A stretch of DNA of 42,916 bases from JAQVEM01 sp034660395 (GTDB taxonomy: Bacteria; Actinomycetota; Humimicrobiia; Humimicrobiales; Humimicrobiaceae). The stretch lies in assembly GCA_034660395.1 (NCBI GenBank), contig JAYEJA010000104.1, positions 1 to 42,916 of the forward strand, written 5' to 3'. Below the pieces are notes generated by a model. It made no database searches. It saw nothing but the letters and a program-made list of their open reading frames with translations, and was not told the DNA's origin. Shown here piece after piece: positions 34,493 to 41,202 of this stretch; the first letter of the stretch is position 1, and every line of letters starts with the position of its first letter. The translations under genes and the position numbers were made by a program.

Positions 34493-34855
34493 TCAGTTTT
34501 TCTTGTTATCTTTGATTATATTATTTAATAACCTGTGAAATTCCAGAGAATCTTTCTTTCTTAGCTTATGTATATTTATGCTCTCTTTTTTATTTTCTAT
34601 GGTCAGAGTGGAATAGAAAAGTCCGTTTTTTATTTTAGCAGAAATAATATAGGGATATGTCGCTATGAATTTTTTATCCCTTGCAATATTTGAATGAAAA
34701 TAAAAGAATAATTTTTTATTGGTCAGGATAAGATGGCCGTCAATTATTTTTTCAAGGTTGCCCGGTGCGGTGAAAACAGTTTTTTCGTCAGGTTCCATAA
34801 AGAGTAAGTATCCTTTATCCCACGATTTGGTGCCATATGTTAGTTGCTTATTCAT
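34493..34855 (-). CDS. Small PH/GRAM-like domain protein, function unknown
   Basis: The 120 residues show the strand pattern of bacterial PH-like domains: a GHLILTNKKLFFYFHS core (here DGHLILTNKKLFFYF), then IISAKIKNGLFYSTLTI, then a C-terminal helix SLEFHRLLNNIIKD. There is no signal peptide or membrane span. AAGGAA lies 6 nt before the ATG. It converges on the 3D-domain gene and stands alone. The fold assignment is by pattern; no function can be given. Confidence 0.65.
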   Translation of the reverse strand: MNKQLTYGTKSWDKGYLLFMEPDEKTVFTAPGNLEKIIDGHLILTNKKLFFYFHSNIARDKKFIATYPYIISAKIKNGLFYSTLTIENKKESINIHKLRKKDSLEFHRLLNNIIKDNKKN

Positions 34856-35058
34856 TTTAATTCCTTATAGATTAGCTTTATAATTATTTATCGAAATTAA
34901 AAAATTGAATTTAATTATATAAAATAATAATTAATAAAAAAAGTATCTTTCAGGAATCCGGGGTATTTAAAGGATAATTATATTTACAGTAAAAAATTTT
35001 TTGTACATTTTATACAATATGCCACATATAAATTATAATATACTTTAAGTTGCATTAT

Positions 35059-35087
35059 TTGACTTTTATTACCACACTGGATATTAT
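35059..35087 (+). promoter_or_regulatory. Promoter of tRNA-Gly
   Basis: TTGACT (35059-35064) and TATTAT (35082-35087) are 17 nt apart, each matching five of six consensus positions. The start lies about 40 nt before the tRNA. Confidence 0.65.
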
Positions 35088-35132
35088 TTGTTTTGCAAAA
35101 ATTGATAATATATTTAGGTAAGATTATATCCG

Positions 35133-35208
35133 GCGGAAGTAGCTCAGCTGGTAGAGCATCACCTTGCCAAGGTGGGGGTCGCGGGTCCGAATCCCGTCTT
35201 CCGCTCCA
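35133..35208 (+). tRNA. tRNA-Gly (anticodon GCC)
   Basis: Acceptor stem GCGGAAG pairs with CTTCCGC. The discriminator is T and CCA is encoded. The anticodon stem TCACC/GGTGG (one G-U) holds loop TTGCCAA, giving GCC. The D arm AGCTCAGCTGGTAGAGC and the T arm are regular. Confidence 0.97.
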
Positions 35209-35322
35209 TTTTTTAAAAAAAGAATTTTCAATTGTCTGCTTGTTTTATATGTAAATTCAAATAATGTAATTTGCATAAAGTTATATAATGGTAATTAGGC
35301 AATATTTTAAAAAATAATTAAA

Positions 35323-37254
35323 ATGGTTGAAATTAATTTTAAAAATATGGGCAAAGTAAAAATAGAAGAAGGCTCAAGCATTCTTGAAGCCTTGAAAAAG
35401 ACAGATAAGTCAATGGCAGGGAAGGCGGTTGTTGCCGAAATGGTTGATGGAGAAGGTGACAAAAACGAAAGCCGGCTGGTTGACCTGGATTACAGGGTGG
35501 AAAAAGATTCTTTTTTCAACATTATTACGACTGATGATGAAAAAGCAGGCGAAATATTGAATCACAGCACATCTCATATAATGGCAACCGCCATAAAAAG
35601 GGTATTCTCTGACGCTAAGTTTGCTATCGGCCCGTCAATAAAAGACGGCTTTTATTATGATTTTGAGACTTCCAAAGAAGTGTCGGAAGAAGACCTTCCT
35701 TTAATTGAGAAGGAAATGAAGAATGTCGTAAATTCAGACTACAGGTTTGAAAGAAAAGAGATTAGCAAAGAAGAAGCATTGAAATTATTTAAAGATAACG
35801 AGTATAAAATTGAATTGATAAACGGAATTAAAGCTGAAAGTGTCAGCATATATAAAAGCGGAGAATTTATTGACTTGTGCTCCGGTCCGCATATACCGTC
35901 CACCGGGAAGGCAAAAGCATTTAAATTGTTGAGTGTTGCAGGAGCTTACTGGAGGGGAGATGAAAAAAACAGGATGCTGACAAGAATATATGGCACTTCA
36001 TTTTTCAAAAAGAATGATTTAAAGGAATATCTGGAAAAGATTGAGCTGGCGAAAAGGAGTGACCACAGAAAAATAGGCAAAGAACTGGATTTATTTAGTT
36101 TTCATGAAGAAGCTCCGGGATTTCCGTTTTTCCACCCACAGGGAAAAAGATTAATAGATATAATACTGGATTACTGGAAGGAAGAACATCGAAAAGAAGG
36201 ATATATGGAGGTAAATACCCCTATCATACTCAGCAATGAGCTGTGGAAAGCCTCCGGTCACTGGGATAATTACAAAGAGAATATGTATTTCGTAAAGATT
36301 GATGAAGGAGATTTTGCAGTAAAGCCGATGAACTGCCCGGGGCATATTATAATATATAAGTCAAATCAGCATTCATACAGGGAGCTTCCCATAAAGATGG
36401 CCGAGCTCGGGCTTGTCCACCGGCATGAAAAGTCTGGTGTTCTGCACGGACTATTCAGGGTGAGAAGTTTTACCCAGGATGATGCCCATATATTTTGTAC
36501 AGAGGAGCAGGCGGAAGGTGAAATACAGAAAGTAATAAGTCTGATAGAAAGGATGTACAGAGTTTTTGGTTTTGATAAATATAAAGTTGAAATTTCAACC
36601 AGACCTGATAAGAGAATAGGAAGCGATGAAATGTGGGACATGGCGGAGGATGTTTTAAAGAAGGCGGTCAGCGGCAGCGGGCTGGACTTTATTATAAACG
36701 AGGGCGATGGAGCTTTTTATGGCCCGAAGATAGATTTTCATATAATGGATTGCCTGGGAAGAACCTGGCAGTGCGGAACAATACAGCTGGACTTTGCCAT
36801 GCCGGAAAAAATTGATGTTGAATATATCGGGGAAGACAATACTGGACACAGGCCCGTAATGATTCACAGGACAGTGATGGGAAGTATAGAGAGATTTCTG
36901 GGAATCATACTGGAGCACTATAGCGGTAACTTGCCTCTATGGCTGGCACCAAGGCAGATTATAATTCTTCCAATCTCCGAAAAATATTATGAATATGCAA
37001 AAAAAGTATATGATTATTTGAAAAATGGCGGATTCAGGATTGGTATGGATAACAGAGTGGAATCCCTGAGCAAGAAGATTAGGCAGGCTGAAGTAAAAAA
37101 GATACCTTATATGATTGTAGTTGGCGAAAATGAGGAGAAAACCGGTACAATTACCATAAGGAAGAAAACCGGCGGCGATATAAGGGAAATAAAATTAAAG
37201 GATTTTGAAAAGGAATTAAGAAGGGTGGTTGATAACAAAGAGATAAAATATTAG
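35323..37254 (+). CDS. thrS: Threonyl-tRNA synthetase
   Basis: It charges tRNA-Thr. Residues 1-65 form the TGS domain. The editing domain follows with H81-S-T-S-H85 and C186-SGPH190. The class II core has motif 2 around LVHRHEKSGVLHGLFRVR and the zinc cysteine in MNCPGH (about 337). Motif 3 lies near VMIHRTVMGSIERFLGI. The anticodon domain closes the protein. 643 residues is normal. ATG 35323 has no clear ribosome site. I looked for a T-box leader in the 114 nt after tRNA-Gly and saw none. thrS upstream of infC-rpmI-rplT-pheST is the E. coli order, here with one extra gene between. Confidence 0.97.
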   Translation: MVEINFKNMGKVKIEEGSSILEALKKTDKSMAGKAVVAEMVDGEGDKNESRLVDLDYRVEKDSFFNIITTDDEKAGEILNHSTSHIMATAIKRVFSDAKFAIGPSIKDGFYYDFETSKEVSEEDLPLIEKEMKNVVNSDYRFERKEISKEEALKLFKDNEYKIELINGIKAESVSIYKSGEFIDLCSGPHIPSTGKAKAFKLLSVAGAYWRGDEKNRMLTRIYGTSFFKKNDLKEYLEKIELAKRSDHRKIGKELDLFSFHEEAPGFPFFHPQGKRLIDIILDYWKEEHRKEGYMEVNTPIILSNELWKASGHWDNYKENMYFVKIDEGDFAVKPMNCPGHIIIYKSNQHSYRELPIKMAELGLVHRHEKSGVLHGLFRVRSFTQDDAHIFCTEEQAEGEIQKVISLIERMYRVFGFDKYKVEISTRPDKRIGSDEMWDMAEDVLKKAVSGSGLDFIINEGDGAFYGPKIDFHIMDCLGRTWQCGTIQLDFAMPEKIDVEYIGEDNTGHRPVMIHRTVMGSIERFLGIILEHYSGNLPLWLAPRQIIILPISEKYYEYAKKVYDYLKNGGFRIGMDNRVESLSKKIRQAEVKKIPYMIVVGENEEKTGTITIRKKTGGDIREIKLKDFEKELRRVVDNKEIKY

Positions 37255-37380
37255 GGAGAGTTTTTAACACTTTATTTTTTATAATAATATTCTTATAATA
37301 TAATACAGCATTTTTTAGTTTTAGGGTTTTAGTAAATAGTGACTTTTTACATATTGCAAATATATAAAGGAGTATGCAAG

Positions 37381-38736
37381 ATGACATTCAAGGAAAGAGT
37401 AAAATTGTACACCACAAAGACAGCTATGCAGAACGCCCTGAAAATACTTCCCAGGATTTCTGATGAAAGGTGGCTTTCTATTGTTAAAGGAAAGGTATAT
37501 AAGCCGAAAAAGAAAGAAGAGAGAGATTTCATGGAAAACCTTCTTATAGGCTTGAAGAGAGTATCAACAAGGGTTTCGCCAAATGTCAGAAATAAAGTGG
37601 TAATGAACCTGATTAATAATGCAATGATTCAGGGTCAGCCAAAAAGGCTTGCGTTTGCTAAAAAATATGGTATAAACCCTCCCAATCATTTAGTAATTAG
37701 CCCCAGTATGAGATGTAATTTGAAATGTACCGGCTGTTATGCATGGCAGTACTCAAAGAAAGATGATCTTCCATATGATGTATGTAACAGGATAATAGAA
37801 GAAGCCAATGATATAGGCCTTTATTTCTTTGTAATTACAGGCGGTGAGCCAACCATATGGCCGCACCTTTTTGATTTTCTGGAAAGGCATAATGATTCTT
37901 TCTTCCAGATTTATACCAACGGAACAATGATTGATGATAAATTCGCAAAGAAGCTCGCAGAGCTGGGGAATGCGATCCCGTGTATAAGCGTAGAAGGTTT
38001 TGAAAAAGAAACTGATTCAAGAAGAGGCAAGGGTGTCTGGAAAAAAATTATGAGGGCAATGGATGCGCTTAATAAAAACGGTGTACTTTTCGGATTTTCT
38101 GTAACTGCTGCAAGAGCAAATAATGAACTGGTAGTCAGTGATGAATTTATTGACCTGTTTGTAGAAAAAGGAGCTTTTATTGGCTGGTACTTTAACTATG
38201 TTCCCATAGGAAAGGAACCGAACCTTGAACTTATGCCCACACCTGAACAGAGAGACTACAGAAGGAAAAAGATTCTGGATATTAGAAGAAACAAGGATAT
38301 AATAGTGGCTGATTTCTGGAACGATGGTCCGCTGGTAAACGGCTGCATGGCAGGAGGAAAGAATTATCTGCATATAAATGTTAATGGAGATGTAGAGCCA
38401 TGTGTTTTTGTCCACTTTGCTGCTGACAATATCAAGGAAAAAAGTCTGGAAGAAGTTCTTACATCTGATTTCTTTATGGGATTCAGGAAGAGACAGCCAT
38501 ATACGGAGAATCACTTAAGACCATGCTGTTTCCTTGATAATCCGTGGGTACTGAGGGACATAGTTGCTGAAACCGGTGCTTACCCTACCCATGAAGGTGC
38601 GGAAACTCTTATAACAGATCTGGCGGATGACCTGGACGATTATGCGGCCAGTTATAAAGTAATAGCTGATAAAGCCTGGAAAGAGGAATATCTGCCGGAA
38701 GAAGAGGCAGAGCTGGAAAACAAAAAGAGCGTATAG
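37381..38736 (+). CDS. Radical SAM protein with SPASM-like C-terminus, substrate unknown
   Basis: After about 100 N-terminal residues comes the cluster motif CNLKCTGCYAW (C112, C116, C119). TGGEPTIWPHLFDFL and YTNGTMIDD are the usual SAM-barrel blocks. The C-terminal part has GCMAGGKNYLHINVNGDVEPC and RPCCFLD, a SPASM-like cysteine set that could hold an extra iron-sulfur cluster. The last 50 residues are acidic. ATG 37381 is chosen because AAAGGAG lies 9 nt upstream; GTG 37339 is in frame but lacks a site. 451 residues. It sits between thrS and infC, where E. coli has no gene. The family is sure; the reaction is unknown. Confidence 0.85.
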   Translation: MTFKERVKLYTTKTAMQNALKILPRISDERWLSIVKGKVYKPKKKEERDFMENLLIGLKRVSTRVSPNVRNKVVMNLINNAMIQGQPKRLAFAKKYGINPPNHLVISPSMRCNLKCTGCYAWQYSKKDDLPYDVCNRIIEEANDIGLYFFVITGGEPTIWPHLFDFLERHNDSFFQIYTNGTMIDDKFAKKLAELGNAIPCISVEGFEKETDSRRGKGVWKKIMRAMDALNKNGVLFGFSVTAARANNELVVSDEFIDLFVEKGAFIGWYFNYVPIGKEPNLELMPTPEQRDYRRKKILDIRRNKDIIVADFWNDGPLVNGCMAGGKNYLHINVNGDVEPCVFVHFAADNIKEKSLEEVLTSDFFMGFRKRQPYTENHLRPCCFLDNPWVLRDIVAETGAYPTHEGAETLITDLADDLDDYAASYKVIADKAWKEEYLPEEEAELENKKSV

Positions 38737-38738
38737 TA

Positions 38739-38767
38739 TGGACAAAATTGTTAATAATTAGTATAAT
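38739..38767 (+). promoter_or_regulatory. Promoter of the infC operon
   Basis: TGGACA (38739-38744) and a perfect TATAAT (38762-38767) are 17 nt apart. Transcription would begin near 38774, giving a leader of about 180 nt with the structured region described next. Confidence 0.6.
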
Positions 38768-38795
38768 CCCAAAATCATTAGTATATATTTGTTAA

Positions 38796-38910
38796 AAATA
38801 GATAGAATAATAAAAATAAGTAGGAATCATCTATTTCTCACCAGGTGGCGGTTTTGCGGACCCGCTAATCTGGTTATTTATTTATAAATTTAAATGCATA
38901 GGTAGATGAT
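38796..38910 (+). promoter_or_regulatory. infC-rpmI-rplT leader with competing pairings (L20-leader-like attenuator)
   Basis: Three pairings cannot all form at once. AAATAGAT (38796-38803) pairs with ATCTATTT (38829-38836). ATCATCTA (38826-38833) pairs with TAGATGAT (38903-38910). That last segment is needed for the terminator stem at 38898-38924. Between them a closed arm ACCAG/CTGGT (38840-38844, 38870-38874) encloses GCGG/CCGC. The second pairing would be an antiterminator; the first would free the terminator. In Bacillus this operon is controlled by L20 binding to such a leader. The same role here is inferred from position and layout. Confidence 0.65.
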
Positions 38911-38930
38911 CAAAATCTACCTATTTTTTT
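38898..38930 (+). terminator. Rho-independent terminator in the infC leader
   Basis: A perfect 10-bp stem ATAGGTAGAT/ATCTACCTAT with a 7-nt loop is followed by seven T (38924-38930). It lies about 25 nt before the infC start, within the operon leader, so it is an attenuator rather than a gene-end terminator. Confidence 0.8.
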
Positions 38931-38955
38931 AAAAATATACCCGAGGGGGTGCAAA

Positions 38956-39474
38956 TTTAAAGATAACAGAAGAATCAGAGTAAATAATTACATAAGGGTA
39001 CCCGAAGTAAGGTTAATATCTGAAGAAGGCAAGCAGATTGGTATTGTTGATACAGCAGAAGCTTTAAAAACTGCCGAACAGAGAGGGCTTGACCTGGTTG
39101 AGATTTCACCGGTAAGCAGGCCGCCCGTCTGTAAGATAATGGATTATGGTAAATATAAGTACAAGCTCGAAATATCGGAAAAGCAAAAGAAAAAAAAGCA
39201 GTCACAGATTATTGTAAAAGAAGTAAAGTTGAGACCCAAGATAGATACAAATGACCTCAATACCAAAAGAAAGCAGATAGAAAAATTCTTGAAGAGCGGC
39301 TGTAAAGTGAAGGTAACGATTATGTTCAGGGGAAGAGAAATAGTGCACAAGGATATTGGGATGGATATACTGAGGAAGTTGATGGAAGACCTGGGCGATA
39401 AATTTAACCTTGAACTGGAGCCAAAAATAGAGGGATATAATATAATAACGGTTTTTGCCCCTGCTTCTAAGTAA
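38956..39474 (+). CDS. infC: Translation initiation factor IF-3 without a canonical start codon
   Basis: IF3 keeps the ribosomal subunits apart and checks the start codon. The frame carries KDNRRIRVNNYIRVPEVRLIS, the normal N-terminus (read in two parts), then DLVEISPVSRPPVCKIMDYGKY and the C-domain KLRPKIDTNDL and FRGREIVH. Between the stop at 38899 and this block there is no ATG, GTG or TTG in frame. A ribosome site GAGGGGGTG (38943-38951) has its last core G at 38949, and TTT 38956 begins 6 nt later. The position is therefore right but the codon is UUU. ATT 38955 is one base out of frame; removing one T would give ATT AAA GAT. E. coli infC uses AUU for self-regulation. The start is uncertain; the gene is not. 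About 172 residues. Confidence 0.9.
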   Translation, partial: FKDNRRIRVNNYIRVPEVRLISEEGKQIGIVDTAEALKTAEQRGLDLVEISPVSRPPVCKIMDYGKYKYKLEISEKQKKKKQSQIIVKEVKLRPKIDTNDLNTKRKQIEKFLKSGCKVKVTIMFRGREIVHKDIGMDILRKLMEDLGDKFNLELEPKIEGYNIITVFAPASK

Positions 39475-39511
39475 ATAAAATTAATAAAGTCTGGATGGAA
39501 GGGTGTTTGTT

Positions 39512-39706
39512 ATGCCAAAAATGAAAACTCATAAAGGGGCTGCCAAGAGATTTAAAATAACTGGTGGCGGAAAAATATTAAGAGTAAAAGCCTATAAAGG
39601 TCATATTCTGACAAAGAAAAGTGCTGAAAGAAAAAGACGATTGGGTAAAATGCAGAAAGTATCTTCTTCGGATAGGAAAAAAGTAAGAAGACTGTTATGC
39701 CGGTAA
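39512..39706 (+). CDS. rpmI: 50S ribosomal protein L35
   Basis: Starting at ATG 39512 the protein is MPKMKTHKGAAKRFKITGGG, the standard L35 opening, and it has 64 residues rich in Lys and Arg. GAAGGGTG lies about 9 nt upstream. An in-frame GTG at 39503 would add three residues and is less likely. It is the second gene of the infC operon. Confidence 0.95.
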   Translation: MPKMKTHKGAAKRFKITGGGKILRVKAYKGHILTKKSAERKRRLGKMQKVSSSDRKKVRRLLCR

Positions 39707-39723
39707 AGAAAGGTGTGATTTGA

Positions 39724-40080
39724 ATGACTAGAGTTAAAAGAGGAACTATTAAGAATAAAAGACATAAAAAAATACTGGGAGAAGTATCAGGCTACTATGG
39801 TTCTAAAAATAGAAGCTACAAGATGGCCAAAGAGCAGCTTCTTAAATCAATGAGCTACGCGTACAGGGATAGGAAGAATAATAAGAGGAACTTTAGAAGA
39901 TTGTGGATTATAAGGATAAATGCGGCAGCAAGGATAAATGGTCTTTCGTATAATGAATTTATTTTTGGTTTAAAAAAGGCAAGTATAGATATTAACAGAA
40001 AAATGTTATCAGAAATTGCTGTTAATGATTCGGCTGCTTTTAAAAAGCTGGCCGAGGCTGCAAAAAAACAGCTGGCGTAA
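39724..40080 (+). CDS. rplT: 50S ribosomal protein L20
   Basis: L20 is an early 23S rRNA assembly protein and, in several bacteria, the repressor of its own operon. The 118 residues start MTRVKRGTIKNKRHKKIL, followed by GYYGSKNRSYKMAKEQ, RDRKNNKRNFRRLWIIRINA and ARINGLSYNEFI. AAAGGTGTGA precedes ATG. It lies 17 nt after rpmI and 9 nt before pheS. Its possible target is the leader at 38796-38930. Confidence 0.97.
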   Translation: MTRVKRGTIKNKRHKKILGEVSGYYGSKNRSYKMAKEQLLKSMSYAYRDRKNNKRNFRRLWIIRINAAARINGLSYNEFIFGLKKASIDINRKMLSEIAVNDSAAFKKLAEAAKKQLA

Positions 40081-40089
40081 GATAAAGTT

Positions 40090-41136
40090 ATGGATGAAAA
40101 AGCAAAAAAGGTAAATGAGCTGGATAAAAAAATATCAGCAGAGCTTAATGCATTTAACAGTGAACTGAAATCAATAAAAAGTCTTGACGGGCTTAATAAA
40201 ATAAGGTCCAGGTATACTGGTAAAAAAAGCTTTCTGGCTGGAGCGTTAAAAAATATAGGAAGCCTGCCCCGGGAACAAAAACCTGTTATCGGTAAGAAAT
40301 TAAATATTGCACGAAGTAAAATTGAATCGGATATTGCCGGAAAAGAGAAAGTTTTAAAAAATATAGAGTATGAGGAAAAGCTTAAAGAAGAAAGCATTGA
40401 TCTGACACTGCCCGGGAGAAAAATAGAAAATGGCAGAAAGAACATAATTACAAGAGTAATTGAAGATATTGAAGATATATTCATCGGTATGGGGTTTCAA
40501 ATTGCCGAGGGACCGGAAGTTGAAACCGATTATTATAATTTCGAAGCTTTAAATACACCTCCCGACCATCCTGCAAGGTCTTTACATGATACATTTTTTA
40601 TATCTGAAAAGGTTTTGCTCAGGACACATACCTCACCTGTACAGATAAGATATATGGAAAATAACAAACCCCCGTTACTTATAATTGTACCGGGTAAAGT
40701 CTACAGAAGGGATTATGATGTGTCACATACGCCGATGTTTACTCAGATAGAAGGTCTGGTTATAGATAAAAATATAAATTTTGGTAATCTAAAATGGACA
40801 CTGGAAACATTTGCCCATGAAATTTTTGGGAAGGATAGAAAAGTAAGGTTCAGGCCGCATTATTTTCCATTTACCGAGCCGAGTGCAGAAGTTGATGTAT
40901 CCTGTAACATATGCGGCGGCAGGGGATGCAGGGTCTGTTCAGGAAGCGGCTGGCTGGAAATTCTTGGGGCGGGAATGGTGGACCCCAGCCTTTACTCTTT
41001 TGTTGGCTATGACCCTGAAGAGGTAAGCGGTTTTGCCTTTGGTATGGGTATAGAAAGAATTTGTATGTTGAAATATGGAATTGATGATTTGAGATTATTT
41101 TTTGAAAATGATATGAGATTTGTTAATCAGTTCTGA
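40090..41136 (+). CDS. pheS: Phenylalanyl-tRNA synthetase alpha subunit
   Basis: This is the catalytic subunit of the alpha2-beta2 enzyme. The N-terminal 85 residues form the helical arm that contacts tRNA. The class II core has MGFQIAEGPEVETDYYNFEALN, HPARSLHDTFF, LLRTHTSPVQIR, motif 2 VYRRDYDVSHTPMFTQIEG and motif 3 GFAFGMGIERICMLKYG. A CNICGGRGCRVCSGSGW stretch is the usual cysteine-rich loop of this type. 348 residues. It follows rplT by 9 nt; pheT starts 66 nt later. Confidence 0.97.
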   Translation: MDEKAKKVNELDKKISAELNAFNSELKSIKSLDGLNKIRSRYTGKKSFLAGALKNIGSLPREQKPVIGKKLNIARSKIESDIAGKEKVLKNIEYEEKLKEESIDLTLPGRKIENGRKNIITRVIEDIEDIFIGMGFQIAEGPEVETDYYNFEALNTPPDHPARSLHDTFFISEKVLLRTHTSPVQIRYMENNKPPLLIIVPGKVYRRDYDVSHTPMFTQIEGLVIDKNINFGNLKWTLETFAHEIFGKDRKVRFRPHYFPFTEPSAEVDVSCNICGGRGCRVCSGSGWLEILGAGMVDPSLYSFVGYDPEEVSGFAFGMGIERICMLKYGIDDLRLFFENDMRFVNQF

Positions 41137-41202
41137 CTTCTGATACATGTAACCTTTAATATATTTTATCTAATTGTATTTTTTGAGAGGATGACAGATT
41201 AA

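Noticed and set aside
35102..35130. TTGATA-17-TATATC promoter-like pair before tRNA-Gly
   Set aside because: Transcription would start inside the tRNA; the pair at 35059-35087 is better placed and closer to consensus.
35209..35322. T-box riboswitch before thrS (and before pheS)
   Set aside because: No T-box sequence or specifier-loop/terminator layout was seen; the gaps are too short (114 and 9 nt).
37339..37380. GTG start 14 codons upstream for the radical SAM gene
   Set aside because: It has no ribosome site, while ATG 37381 has AAAGGAG at good spacing.
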